DNA of 64,000 nucleotides, taken from the NCBI GenBank assembly GCA_023078685.1, contig JALGAS010000010.1:1054001-1118000 (forward strand). The letters are read 5' to 3'. Made by a program: the position numbers and the translations under genes. Below, piece after piece: positions 22,401 to 34,034 of the stretch (position 1 is its first letter; every line of letters starts with the position of its first letter). A model generated the notes under the pieces. It was not told the origin of the DNA. It made no database searches and was given only the letters and a program-made list of their open reading frames with translations. This stretch comes from Neopestalotiopsis rosae. Its lineage: Eukaryota; Ascomycota; Sordariomycetes; Amphisphaeriales; Sporocadaceae.

Positions 22401-22987
22401 TGAAACGAAATTTCGATGGATCTTCACTTGACAAACAGACCAGTCTGATCGAATCCTACTACCAAACATGCAGAATTGAGCTTATCGAGCTCACTTACGC
22501 AGCAACAATCAGATTTACGACCTTTGAAGCTTTGGGTCTTCAGCATACGTGCTGTAACCCGGATGATATCATGTTTGGTGGAGATTCGTGTGATAGCGAC
22601 GATGCAGATGCCATAGATGACAACCAAGCCAACCTTTTGGAATTGCTCGACGAGCTAGTGGCAGAATTCGAGGAGAAAGCTTGGGAAATCATTGAACAAG
22701 AGACGGACACATCCACAGAGTTTTCCAGATTCTGGTCCTCATACTGGATCGTTCGAATGCGAGAAGTTCTAGAAACTCTCGATAACGATGAGCTGACTGA
22801 CGAAGAAAGGCGAGGCGCAGAGGAGATTGGGGTGCGATGGTGCGAGCCACCCAATGCAGAAGTGGAAGAAGATCTGGATTATGAGTGGGGCTCTTTGGAG
22901 TATTATTTCCACCGCTTGGATTCAATTTGTCCAGAATACAACGAACCATGGCCCGCTGGACTGCACAAAGTGACCAAGTTGTCATAG
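19447..22987 (+). CDS. large protein with HeLo/PigL-like N-terminus and ankyrin-like repeats (five exons)
   Basis: Exons 19447-19886, 19939-20909, 20973-21068, 21133-21348 and 21399-22987 give 3312 bp and 1103 aa, closed in frame. The N-terminus (LGLAASVAGLVSLGLQITGG..YLDAV) is the helical fungal STAND N-terminal domain of the HeLo-like/PigL_N type, followed by coiled coil. The middle has Cys/His-containing and Gly-rich segments (HWPSCPHSK, YTSGAGGFSMSP) seen in related fungal proteins. Ankyrin-like units follow (NRNKSLMHFAAQ-like, LLQTLVSYGVPAFSYDNEG, DIHGQSPIHLASAKP, HDHYGFTVLEKAM). The rest is a poorly characterised acidic C-terminal domain. No P-loop is visible, so this is an effector-like or adaptor protein rather than a full NLR. 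The second intron needs a GTTTGA donor at 20910; the stronger GTGAGT four bases upstream would break the frame. Confidence 0.75.
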
Positions 22988-23195
22988 GAGGGACCGCAAC
23001 AAGCGATGAGACCTCCAGGAACGGCAAAGTATGGACCAAGCGCCGAGGATGACAATAGTTTCGACACTAGGACAGATTACATCTAATTTGCGGCGTTCAG
23101 TTCTCGGCCGATGCAAATATATTATGATTGACCATAACCGCGAGACAAAGGCGTAGAACAGTATATGAAAGTTCCTCCTATTTGTACCAAATACT

Positions 23196-24409
23196 TTAGC
23201 TACTTGGACCAGATGCACCTGGTGCAGACATGTTATACGTTCCGCTGAGTTCCTCAGTGATGTTCACAGAGTGCGCCGCCACAAAGTCTCCCTCGTCGCG
23301 CGGGATGTATGAAGGGAACCCATTCAAGATCTGCTGAAGAACACCCCAAGACACCTGTGCATTCGCATCATAGGTGATGGAAGAATTGAACGACGAAGCA
23401 TTGATGCTGTGGTAGAGCATCGGGTGCTCGTCAAAGTCGACCAGGTCGCTCATGTACGCGTCGAGCTGGGACAGGGGCGTCATGACAAAGGCCACGCCCA
23501 CGGCCGCCGTGAACGTGTACGTGTTGCCCAGGTTGGCGTAGTGGCCCATGGTGGCCATTTCCGCAAACGCGCCCTCCCACCAGAGGGCGTCGGTGTTGTT
23601 GGCGTCCACCATGTAGGGGAACGGGCCCAGGTGCCAATTCTCCATCTGCGCGTGCATGGGAAACGTCATGCTCGGGTATTGGTGTCTTTTTTGTACAGGT
23701 CAGCATGGAATCGGTCAAGAGGCTCTGGGCTGGGAATTCAACTTACTCTCCGCACTCTAGTAGTCCAACGCGACCATATGGTGTGGTGACGGCGGTTATC
23801 TCGCCAATGGTGCCGTCGGTGAACACTGCTCGCTCATCGCCAGATGGTCTGAGTTTGTGGCGGTGGATTAGGATATCTCCTACCGGAGACACGAGAGCTT
23901 GAGCCATGAAGAGTGCCGTGTCAGTTCTCTCGGCAAAGTTGATTTCAGCATAGACTCCAGCTGCTATCACACCGTCAATCAGTCGGTTCCATTGCTCATC
24001 ACCGACGACGAAGCTGTTTTCAATGTAGCTAGGCAAAAACTCCATGGACCAGGTCCCATCCCTTCCTTTGGGGAATCTGCATGTCCCAGGTCAGAGACAA
24101 TCTTGTAAAATTTTGAGCGCATGACTCTGCGGCAGATACGTACCCGGGAAACCACAGCTCGGGAAACATGACCACATTTGCCCCGTTTTCGGATGCTTCG
24201 TTCAGCAAGTCAAGGGCCTTGTCCACCGTCTCGGATATGTTGAACACGATTCCGGTCCAGTCAAAGTTCAAGATGGGCATTGGCCAATTCGGCGGCGGGC
24301 AGCGTACCATGGCAACAGTCAAGTTGTCATGATCCGTAGACTGACATGATGCATTGCAGCCAGGGAGCAGGCTGGCCAGCAAGGGACTTAGCAACATTGA
24401 CTTGCGCAT
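23196..24409 (-). CDS. secreted nitrilase-family carbon-nitrogen hydrolase (three exons)
   Basis: Exons 24409-24144, 24076-23747 and 23685-23196 give 361 aa. The nitrilase triad is complete: Glu84 in VVMFPELWFPG, Lys163 in HRHKLRPS and Cys197 in GLLECGEHQYP. The E-K (79) and K-C (34) spacings are those of aliphatic nitrilases and cyanide hydratases. The region after the Cys (MTFPMHAQMENWHLGPFP) resembles the active-site loop of fungal nitrilases. Unusually, the N-terminus is a hydrophobic leader (MRKSMLLSPLLASLLPGCNA) and the mature part has several N-x-S/T sites, so the enzyme is probably secreted. It likely hydrolyses a nitrile (or cyanide) to an acid or amide. The first intron has a GTACGT donor; the second ends with an AAG acceptor after a T/A-rich tract, which is weaker but keeps frame and motif continuity. 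An in-frame ATG at 24475 is an alternative start. Confidence 0.87.
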
Positions 24410-25404
24410 GATGTCGGTTGAGAGGAAGTTCAAGACCGCTGAGAGGACTGCTGAGAGAGATGCGAGGCAGCACAAGAGGATGAAAGCTGCCGAATGCAGT
24501 CACTTTAAATAAAGGTCTTCATTACGCTTGAAAATCATAAAGCGTACCTGGCCATGTACTCATGACTAAAGGTATGTATGGCCATATCAGAGTGCCAAGC
24601 ACTAGTGTCCATCCCCACGGGAAGTCAAAGTGGGACTATAATCGACGTCGGGACGCTTATCATGGCGGTATAACAAGTTCCGCCGCTAAATCCATTTCTC
24701 GGGTCCATGATGTGCACAGTCATTCCACTGCGATAGTCGAGCTGCGTCACTACGAGATTATGAGATAATGTAAAAAGATTTCAATTATATTCAAATTCTG
24801 CCTATCGCGTATCGCCACACCAAGATACGAGTTGATAGTGTCTCTTACGACTGAGATTGGCTATCTACCTATCTGGCTAGATATTTGTCTATGTCGTACC
24901 TTTCCGCTTGCCTTTTTGACTCAATGCCTCAGACTGCGAACAGTACGATAAGGCAATCTGCGAAAGTCTTGCTGTCAGCCAAAATCCCAAAGCTACTTAG
25001 GAATTCTGATACCGTCTCGAAACCCAAGTTCTCGCATTCTTTTGCATACCTACTCTAGTGCCAACTACATTCAGTTGAAAAGATGCGATTCGACTGCAGC
25101 GGAATCCAGTACGAAAAACTCGGGTGCTTTGAATGTCGCATCTTACAAGGAGACTGAGCTGCTGCAGCACTGCTAAGAGCGCTACATTTGTGGAGTGGTA
25201 TCAGCAACCATACTGGCAATAGAATGATGCAGAGTGATGAACACTGGCTCGTGCAGTGGCTTGCACAACAACATACAGCCTTCTCTTCTTTCAACATCAC
25301 ATTTCCAAATCGCTATTAATACAAATATGAATGCACCAGGGGTACAAGACTCACAATCCTATTCTATATATTCTACATAACATGACATGGTGCCCCAGAA
25401 GCTC
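24410..25404. other. intergenic
   Basis: Nothing recognisable in about 1 kb, which holds the nitrilase upstream region and the 3' end of the NLR gene. Confidence 0.5.
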
Positions 25405-28400
25405 CTAAATGCTATCCCTTCTGCTCAGAATTGTCATTTCAGGCATTTGTACTCTTCGATCTGCCTCCAGTTGAGTACGCGCCTTATGTAATAATTTAAC
25501 CGAAGCAAGCCTTTCGGGATCATCTGGCTGGAGCAACGATTCTTCCACGGCCACGACGTGTTCAAGTAGACCAACAGCCTCTTGACTCCGCCCGTCTTCA
25601 TAGTATGCATCCGCAAGCCAGTGTTCTGAGTTAAGTCGATTGGTGTCTTCTTTAGCCAGAGTTATCTGCCGAATCGATACCACGTGCTGGAGTTCTTCGA
25701 TCGCTTTGTGAATTTGCCTGTCCTCATAGTACGCGCAAGCAAGCCATAATTCCGAATCAAGCCGATCATGGTCCTCTTCGTCCAATATCGTCTGCCGTAT
25801 GGATACCACGTGCTTGAATTGTTCGACCGCTTTGTGAAATTGCCTGTCCCCAAAGTACGCGCGAGCAAGCCAATATTCCGAATCCAGTCGATCATCATCC
25901 TTTTCTGCTAATATCGTTTGCCGTATAGATAATACAAGCTCCAAGATTTCGATCGCTTTTTGAAGTTGTCCGTCCTTAAGGTAGGCACGACCGAGCCAAT
26001 ATTCCGAATTTAGTCGACTATCATCCTTTTCTGCTAATATCGTTTGCCGTATCGATACCACATGCTCAAAGAGTTCAATCGCTTCAGAAATCTGCCCATT
26101 GTCATGGTATCGGCGGGCAAGATTGTATTCTGAAATCAATCGACTCTTATCCTGCTCGGCTAGCGTCGTTTTCCGTAACGATACCACATGCTCGTATATC
26201 TTGATTGCTTTTTGGTTCTGCCCGTCCTCCCTGTAGGCATTGGCCAATTCATGCTCGCTTGAAAGTCGTGCATGATCCTCTTCGGGCAGCGTCGTCTTCT
26301 CTACTGCTACTATATGCTCGAGTATCTTGATCGCTTGCTGAGCACGTCCATCTTTACGGTAGGCACGGGCGAGTTGTTGTTCCGAATCCAATCGATTGTG
26401 GTCGTCTTCGGCTCGAGTCGTTTTTTCAATCGCTACTATATGCTCTAAAATTTCGATCGCTCTCTTGGTCCGCTGGTCGTTAAGGTATACGTGCGCCAGC
26501 GCGTGCTCTGATGTAAGCCGCCTGGAATCATGCTCGTCCAACGTTCTTTCCCGCACCAAAACCACATGCTCTAACATCTCGATCGCTTTTTTGGTCTTTT
26601 TAACATCAATGTATACCGCAGCCAATGCGTGCTCTGATTCAAGTCGATTGGGATCATCTTCCGATAAATGCTTTTCCCTGTAGTGGTATGCAGCTTGTAG
26701 ATAGTCAACAGCTTCTCTGAACCGTCGGTCTGCATCCAAACATTGACCAACCCGAAAACACAGTTCCGCTCGCTCTTTTGTTTCAACCTCACTAGTCCTC
26801 GTAAGCACCCGAAACGCGTGCGGGAAGTACTCACGCCAAATGTCACGATTTTCGCGGTGCCACGTGGGGAATATGTTGGCGAGGTGGTCAACCCCGTCAT
26901 CAAGTACCTCTTCTTGCCTTCCGCCCTTCTCGATCCATCCGCGCGTGGCTAATTGTACCAAGTGATGCATATCGAACGTGTCGCTTTCGCCTCGCCGTAC
27001 TATGAAAGAATATCCACACAGTGTGCCAATCGCCCATTCCAGCTGTTCTTGCGACTCACACTTTGGTAGGATCGACTGAGGTATCGCCTTTGGCTCGATA
27101 CACGACAGAAACGACAGCACGTTGGCAGCCGCGGGATTGGACTTTTGTATCTGCTCAAATGAGACAAGCCATGTCGTCCCTACAGCGTTTTGCGAGGTCT
27201 TGTACCGGGTGTTATCTCCGAGGTCTCGGCCGAAAACCCCAACAACGTCCTTCTCAGCGCCACGCAGAAGATTCAAGTAGTTGTGGATAGGCGTCCTCAT
27301 CTGATTTAGATAGGCTGCCGCCTGCGCAATCGCAAGTGGTAGGTAAGTGAGATGCTCCAGGAGTTCTCTTGCGGTGTTCTCGTCTTGAAGACCCAGACTC
27401 TTGTGTAGTGATTTCTTCAGGAATGGAAGAGCTTCATCGTAATCCATCTTCTCCAAGTCAACGACTTCGGCCTGTGCAAATGCAGCAGCCACTTGCATTG
27501 ATCGCGTTGTGAGCAAAATCGAGCCTTGCTCGCTGTGAGGTAGAAAGTCCTCAATACCGATACTGTCGCTATCGCCAAACAACAAGCTATGGTCATCTGC
27601 GTTATCGACGACCATCAGCCACTTGCCAGCGTTATCCGAGCTGAGATGCTCGCGGACAAGCTCCTTAATATCATCGTCCTCGTGGGTCTTCTGCAACCCC
27701 ATTCTCTTTGCGATTTCGGTATAGGCCTGTTCCAGACTACTGCTATTCAGAATTGGAATCCAGAATATCGAGTAGTCTGGTCTGCTTTCCTTGACTTGGT
27801 AAACAAAGCGAAGGGCTACCTGCGTCTTGCCTATACCTCCCAGCCCGACGACTGCAGCTCTTTCGCATGGCTCCGGGCCGAAAAGCGTCTCTTCTAGTTT
27901 TTTCAAAATTGCTTCTCGACCAGTAAATCGTCGGTTCTTGGGTAATTGTATGTAGTAGAATGGCTTTTTCGAGCTCCCTTGTATAAGATTAGCGAGATGA
28001 CTAGCCAGCAAATTTCTATATTCAATTCTCAACAATTACCTGACGCAATGGGTTTGCTACCCGCTGATCCTTCTAATCTCGGCTTCTGCACGGGCACTAT
28101 CTCTGCCAGTACCGCCTTACCATATGCTGCCGCCATAGCCGCTGCAAACGGCTGCCACTCCTTGTTCTTGCGCTCGTCGCCGTAGTCGCATACCCCCCGG
28201 ATCACGCCGACGGGGATGCGGCTCATCGTTCCTGCCGCCTCCATCTCCAGTCCGATCAAGCCGTATTTGTCCCTCAGCTCGTCCCTCCTCTGCGCATTTT
28301 TGAGCAGCTTCTCTCCCGATCCGATCGGTCCATACCAGACTCGAGTGCGTCGCTCTTCAGGTCGTTGGCTGCGTTTGATACGCTTGACTGTGCCGTCGTC

Positions 28401-29027
28401 TCTAGTGAAACAAAAGTTATCGAGGTCTTGTCCCGGGTCGGCGAAAGTTCCGTCTGCGTGCTCTTTGTCCTGGATCGCTTCATAGTAGTGGAGGAACTTT
28501 TGTGTATCATGTGGTGCCTCGAGCTTGATGCTGCCAATAGCCGACCGTACAATCGGTTCTGTCATGGCCAGCACGTGCCCCCCTCGAAGCGGCTCAAATC
28601 CGTGGCTTGTTTCTTTGCCTAGGTCGTAGGCGATGAGTCCTGCGCTGTCGCCCTCAGGGAGGCCGACAAGTACGTCACCCAGTCGAATATCCCGCGGAGG
28701 CTGCCGGTTCAGATCTGGCAAACCTGCTGCAACGCCTACGAGAAGACCGAACCACAAGTTTGGAAAGAACTTCTTGACCTGGCTGGCGAGTGCCCCCGCC
28801 GACCCTGCCCCGTATTCCTGGCCGGCAGGCAGTGTGGCGATAACGATATTGTGATCGCACATGCTGCCCGCGTGAAAGATATAGTCGTCACCTCGTGCGA
28901 CTGTAAACCTGCCATCATGGCGCTCATCAAGCAGGTATAAGGCGGCGCGTGCTTCGATCTGGAGAGGGGCGATCCAGACTACCTGGTAGTCATTGGGGTC
29001 AAGAATGCGAACATCTTGGCGTGGCAT
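25405..29027 (-). CDS. NLR: PNP/UDP phosphorylase-like + NB-ARC + TPR
   Basis: Exon 1 is 29027-28040 and exon 2 is 27977-25405. The 62-bp intron (GTAATT donor, GCTAATC branch point, ACAAG acceptor) gives 1186 aa in frame. Residues 1-310 form a purine/uridine phosphorylase-like domain (IAPLQIEARAAL start, LVGVAAGLPD, GLEMEAAGTM, PVGVIRGVCDYGDERKN), an established N-terminal module of fungal NLRs. NB-ARC follows: a lead-in (FTGRE), the P-loop GLGGIGKT (374-381), Walker B (WLMVVDNAD), the LLTTRS motif and GLPLA-like YLPLAIAQAA. The C-terminus holds ten near-identical 42-residue TPRs plus partial units. Such proteins are candidate intracellular sensors in which the repeats recognise a ligand, the NTPase oligomerises, and the N-terminal domain acts as effector. 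Highly similar repeats are a mark of fast-evolving NLRs. Confidence 0.93.
25470..26720 (-). repeat. ten-unit TPR-coding tandem repeat (126-bp period)
   Basis: Consecutive 42-codon units encode AIEILEHVVSIRQTILAEKD-type helix A/B pairs followed by RL-SE-WLARAY. Adjacent units in 25660-26060 share long identical DNA runs (for example around ttttctgctaatatcgtttg at about 25909 and 26029), so recent duplication or homogenisation is likely. Confidence 0.85.
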
Positions 29028-30108
29028 GACTGCGCAGAGGTGACATGAATTAGCAAAAGTGTCGGTATATAGCTTGATTCTGCTTCTTTATTGTTCATCT
29101 TCTTTTTTTTTTCCCTTCCCTGGAGGTGGAAACAAACCAAACGTGCGGTGAAACCTCATAGACTTACTGCCAAGGCAAAATATCGTGACTTTGGGGTCCT
29201 ATCGTAGCATCACGCGATGTCGTCTTCGCGTCGAACCGTAATTAGTTGTCTGATAACCACAGTGGTAGTATCTCTCCTGCCCGACTTGTGGTACAAACAT
29301 ACTATAGTGTTTGATTAGACATTACAGGCAATCTGGCTTGGTGTATCATGGTGGTTGTTTAATCTACAAATGGCGCCGTCAGCAGAGAAAGGTCGGAGCC
29401 TGATGCGGCTGAGTTCTGACCCCGCAACAACGAGCAGGGCGCCTGGCTATCCAATTAGGAAGTTCTAACCAAGTCTGATTGGGATTTTTCGCATCAAGCA
29501 ATGCTCGTTTCCTGTGGAGTTCTAGGTGTTCAAAGGAATCTATCGGGCATGACATCAAATATGCCATCAAAGTGATGCACGTCTCAAGCTAAGACAATGG
29601 GGTGGATAATAGTATAGTTATTAGTAGCGATAACTATTTCAAGCCGGGCTCACTATAAATGGGCTTTGATTAGGCTTTTCATCTAAGTCTACAGAGTACA
29701 GGGTTCACCGTTCCACCAGTTCCCGGCAGTAGTCCACGACTTCCCCACTCTGTTCTCGGCAGGCTTCCAATACATTCACGGGGCCGCGTGGATGTTGGAT
29801 GTACGGGGAGCCTAACTGCACTTACTGATATCAAGCTATAAAAAGAGCCTGTAAGAAAATGCGCGCTGCACTGATCAGATATCTACTGAAATCAGTCTCC
29901 TGATCAAGTTCATATAAGCCTTCACATGAAGAATGCAGGCAGCCCCGTGACCGAACAATCTAGTAATCGCCTCAACCCAAGACAATCACCGCCCCGCCGA
30001 TGTCTAGTATAAGAGAAAAACAACAACAATAATGATACCTTCTTCCCGCTCAGTCCTCGCCGCCGGACTGGTTCTCAACCGCAGTCTAGCACAATACAGC
30101 CAGGTTCA
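29028..30108. other. intergenic with a signal-peptide-like short ORF
   Basis: Mostly featureless. An ATG at 30032 opens a 47-codon frame ending at 30175. It starts like a secretion signal (MIPSSRSVLAAGLVLNRSLA) and overlaps the next gene's ATG at 30109 in another frame. Confidence 0.4.
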
Positions 30109-30966
30109 ATGGATACAAGTTACGATATCGAGGTATTCGACCGTCCAGGGCGTCAATGGACGGACGAGGCGATAGCTCAGTTGCAAGATGAGCTGCGTCA
30201 GCTGGGATCACTGTGTCTAAACCCGCTGCCAGAGTATCAGATGTTCGACAAATCTTCCAGGAGAGCTTTGGACGACAAGCTCATCGCTATTGCTCGAGAG
30301 AATGGGGAGATCATCGCGGCCGTATCTTCAGTTTGGCTGCCTATCCCAGGCCTTCAGCAACCTATCCTGCACACTGGATTAACGCTTGTACACCCACAAT
30401 ACCGAAAATCCGGCATCAACATCCAGCTATTTGCCACTCAATGGCTCTATGTCCTGAAGCTATATCCGAAAGGCATATGGCTTTCCACGCTGGCCGAGGT
30501 GGTGAGCTCCCTGGTGCACATCACCAAGTTCACTATGAACGCATACCCATCTCCGCAGTGGTCGCACGACAATCCCACCGGAGATCCCAACTCTACACAT
30601 CTTCAAATCGCACGAGCGATCAGCGCAATGCACAGGGAAAAGATGCTTATATCCCAAAATGCTATATTCGATGAACGTGCATTCGTGTTCAGAGGTTCCA
30701 ATGCCTCCGATCAAGGGAGCGCGTTCAATAAAGACATCGACGACAAAACATATTGGCACCGCGACATTCAAGCCAGCAGGTTCTTCAGGTCGCTTCTGAG
30801 ACCTCATGCGGGCGATGAAGTTTTACAAATATCTTTCCTCGATCCTGTACATGCTCGTCGCGTACTGCAGGGGCAGAGATTCGCGTCCAAGTTTGGAAAG
30901 AGGGCCGCCAAAGTAAGATACCGTGGAACCGGATTGGATATGAAATCAGGCCAGAAGACTGACTAG
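30109..30966 (+). CDS. GNAT-like acetyltransferase-fold protein
   Basis: Single exon, 285 aa from the ATG at 30109. Residues 60-110 read as a GNAT core: a beta strand (IAIARENGEIIAAVSSVWLP), then LHTGLTLVHPQYRKSGINIQLF. The latter resembles motif A of N-acetyltransferases (VHPxYRxxG before an amphipathic helix), although the Q/R-x-x-G-x-G/A signature is imperfect. The rest (KLYPKGIWLSTLAEVVSSLV, YWHRDIQASRFFRSLL) is conserved-looking but not diagnostic. There is no signal peptide or membrane helix in this frame. A 47-codon upstream frame overlaps the start. A catalytic role is not certain, and the substrate is unknown. Confidence 0.65.
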   Translation: MDTSYDIEVFDRPGRQWTDEAIAQLQDELRQLGSLCLNPLPEYQMFDKSSRRALDDKLIAIARENGEIIAAVSSVWLPIPGLQQPILHTGLTLVHPQYRKSGINIQLFATQWLYVLKLYPKGIWLSTLAEVVSSLVHITKFTMNAYPSPQWSHDNPTGDPNSTHLQIARAISAMHREKMLISQNAIFDERAFVFRGSNASDQGSAFNKDIDDKTYWHRDIQASRFFRSLLRPHAGDEVLQISFLDPVHARRVLQGQRFASKFGKRAAKVRYRGTGLDMKSGQKTD

Positions 30967-31649
30967 ATTCTTAGCTTTAACGACCATCAAGACCTTGACT
31001 ACCTTTGACCTCTGGTTTCGAGCGCGCGGCCTACCGACGGGGTTCAGATCGTGGAGGACAGTAGTAACCATGCTCTCGTATTCCATCTTGCCGAGAGAAG
31101 AGGTGCCTATTATGAATCGCTAGGAGACACGACCATTACTAATGCAAATCATCTTTTTGACCCCTTGTTCAATGATGATTATACTGATTGATCATATAAA
31201 TAATGATAATACAGCCCAGCTAACAGCGAAATCCGAGACGATACAGACGGTTCAAGGTTGGAGCGCAACACTTGGGCACTGATTTTCCGACCAGCTGCAT
31301 CGCAGCTGACACGGATGGTTGGTTGCTTGCCTGCGGGGCACTAATGCGTGAGCGCCAATCAATATCTGCCTTTCTGCAGGGGTGGATGAGCGCAAGTTAC
31401 CATGGTAGTCACAGTCACAGTGGCCAGACCTGCTAACATGGGCGGGCTTGGCGGGATGGTTAGCGGATAGATGGCCTGTTGCAAAAGATTTCCCTTGCTA
31501 GGAAACGCTTCGTGCTTCTGTACCCGTGCACTGCACGCTGGCTTAAAATCCCAACCCTGGCTGTGTTCCTGATCATTTGCCTAGGCTTGGAAAGTTGACC
31601 ATTGCCATGCTCAATACAGCGCGCGATCTGAGACGTAATGTGAATAATC
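30967..31649. other. intergenic
   Basis: Contains the 3' flank of the GNAT-like gene and the promoter of the Zn2Cys6 gene. No other gene is visible. Confidence 0.5.
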
Positions 31650-34034
31650 ATGTCGGTCCCCTCAAATACCGACACGCCGTCATATCTAGGGTTGAATTCA
31701 GAGGTGGCTGCCTCGGTCTCCCTATCTCTGAGCTCCATCTACGCTAGAGCGACTCCAAGTCGGCGGTCCTGTACAACATGTCGGCGCAGGAAGGTCAAGT
31801 GTAACAAAGAGACTCCCTGCTCCAATTGTACGAGAAATGGAGTCACATGTATCTTCCCACCACCTGGGCGGGCTCGGCCAAGACCACGTACAGAGCGGAC
31901 TGAAGCCGGGTGGTCGCATCGTGAAGATGGTGAACTTCGCCTTGATCGAGGGAACGCTACATGGTCTGAAGAAGTCGGGCAGTATCGACCTCAGATCCCC
32001 AGTCTCCTCACTACTGCACCCCAAGCGGACACGAGTTCAACTATGTTACTTCCTCCAAGCGAGGCTCAATCCATTTCGGCCCCAACGACAATGGATCGCC
32101 AGTCCCAGCTTGCGAGGATCCCGGAGCCGGGCATAGAGCAATGGGCTGAACGATGCTTGTACTTTGGGGTATGGCCTCCCAAGTCACACTACCAGCTTGA
32201 ACAACGGCCGGCTGCGTCTACGAAAAGTCAACGCGCTATTGCGTCGGTGACACGGTTGGCAGACCTAGTAAGGCAACACGCACTATTAGACATATGCATT
32301 TTGTTTTCTTGTGCTTTTCCTCGAATTCCTTGTTTGCTCTGAGCTAACAGATCCAAGCTCACAGAGCCATCAGTATCGTCTCCACGCCAGGATGCGGACA
32401 TGGCGGGCGAAGAAGAGATAGAAACTATTTCAAACACTGGCAGCGTCACTGCGGTAGATCGAGTCTTCCAAAGCGCTGCGAGCAGGCCCGATGGCTGTGC
32501 CTTCATCCTTGGATACAATTTGATCGACTCGAGTTTGCACGACATGCATCCCTCGCCATCACAAATACCCTTCTATTGGCAGACGTTTGTTGAAAATGTT
32601 GACCCGTTGATCAAGATATTTCACATTCAGTCGACCGGGAGAATGGTGAGAGATATGCAGCGCAACACTCAATTCCTCAGCCCATGCAAAGAAGCATTGA
32701 TGTTCTCAATCTATCTAGCCGCTGTAACCTCGATGACCCCAACTGAAGTCAGTATGCTTGATATATGTTCCAGGATAACAAGTGCTGACTGCTGACAGGT
32801 GAAACAACTCTTGAATCACGAAAAACAAGCTCTGATTGCACAATATAGACTTGCGACGGAAAAAGCCCTTGCCAAGGCTGAGATGATAACTGCCCCAAAC
32901 TTGATGACGCTACAGGCATTTGTCTTATTCTTAAATTCTTTGCGAGACCGTGAGCATCCGCGATATACATGGACAATGACTGCTCTGGCTCTACGGATGG
33001 CGCAAGGGTTAGGGCTCCATACCATTCGACGAGGCGGCGCACTGTCGCCGTACGACACGGAGATTAGCCTACGGCTCTGGCTTAGTATTTGGCTTCTAGA
33101 TTTGCGAACGGCTCTGGACCAAGGGTCGGACTTTTCAGTACCGGACGCAACCTCTATTGAAGGGCTACCCATGAACTTGAACGACGCCGATTTCGATACT
33201 GGAAGCACTGCGTATCCAAGTTCAGAAAAAGGAATGACTGACATGGCGCCGACTCTGATCCATTACGAACTCGGATTACTGATGAAGAAAATGCGACAAT
33301 TTGAACTCGACTGCGAAAGAGAAGGTCCACATCTTGTGTCAGCTTCGGCATGGGACGATATGGAGGAAGCTGCAGCTTTGTGCAAGAACAAGATCGAGTC
33401 TACATTTTTGCGTGATTCCACCAGCGAAGATTCCTTTCAACGATTCACCACTCTAAACACGCGGCTTTTCTTTGCCGAGGTGCCGTTACTCATGTACGAT
33501 TCTGTCTCGTTACCAGACTTTCGGACCACACTGTCAGCTCGTGCTGTGGACGGTTTGTTGGCAGCATCCATCGAGGCTATATCGTGCGCCCACGACATCG
33601 TATCGCTTTCGACATCATCGTGTTGGGGTAAATTGTTCCTTACTCATGCCAATTGGCACGCGATCTCAATTATTCTGGAGGAGTTATGCCTGCATTCTAA
33701 TAAGACAGATATTGCACAAAAACGATGGGGTGCTATTGAAGTCGCCCTTGCATGTTGTGGCTCACACTCTTGGCCACAAACGGCGAATGGATTGTGGAAA
33801 TCGCTTATAGAATTGATGAGAAAAGCAAAGAGAATGCGAGATGCACACCAATCACTCTACTTGGAAGAGAGGAAGGGCACGGGAATTGAGGTAACCAGCT
33901 TGACTATGCCTGAAATATGGCCAGGGTCAGATGCCGACAGTAGCTCAGTCTGGCCGACAGAGTTCCCTGATGATAACATGGACGCTGGGTGGCCAGCTGA
34001 TTTTGGGCATAGTCCGAGCGATTTACTTGGCTGA
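31650..34034 (+). CDS. Zn(II)2Cys6 transcription factor (four exons)
   Basis: Model: exons 31650-32168, 32228-32267, 32365-32747 and 32799-34034, 725 aa. The zinc cluster is complete at about residues 40-67 (CTTCRRRKVKCNKETPCSNC..GVTC). After a disordered linker the middle region shows the usual fungal_trans entry (HPSPSQIPFYWQTFVENVDP), followed by the helical domain (FVLFLNSLRDRE, MAQGLGLHTIRRGG, ETEISLRLWLSIWLLDLRTA-like, QGSDFSVPD). It is a nuclear DNA-binding regulator; targets are unknown. The third intron (GTCAGT...CTGACAG) and second intron (GTAAGG, branch CTAAC, acceptor at 32364) are sound. The first intron (GTATGG...AAAAG, 59 bp) has a weak acceptor and is inferred because it restores frame and the expected GSTRYCVGDTV segment; the N-terminal linker is the least certain part. 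Confidence 0.8.
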
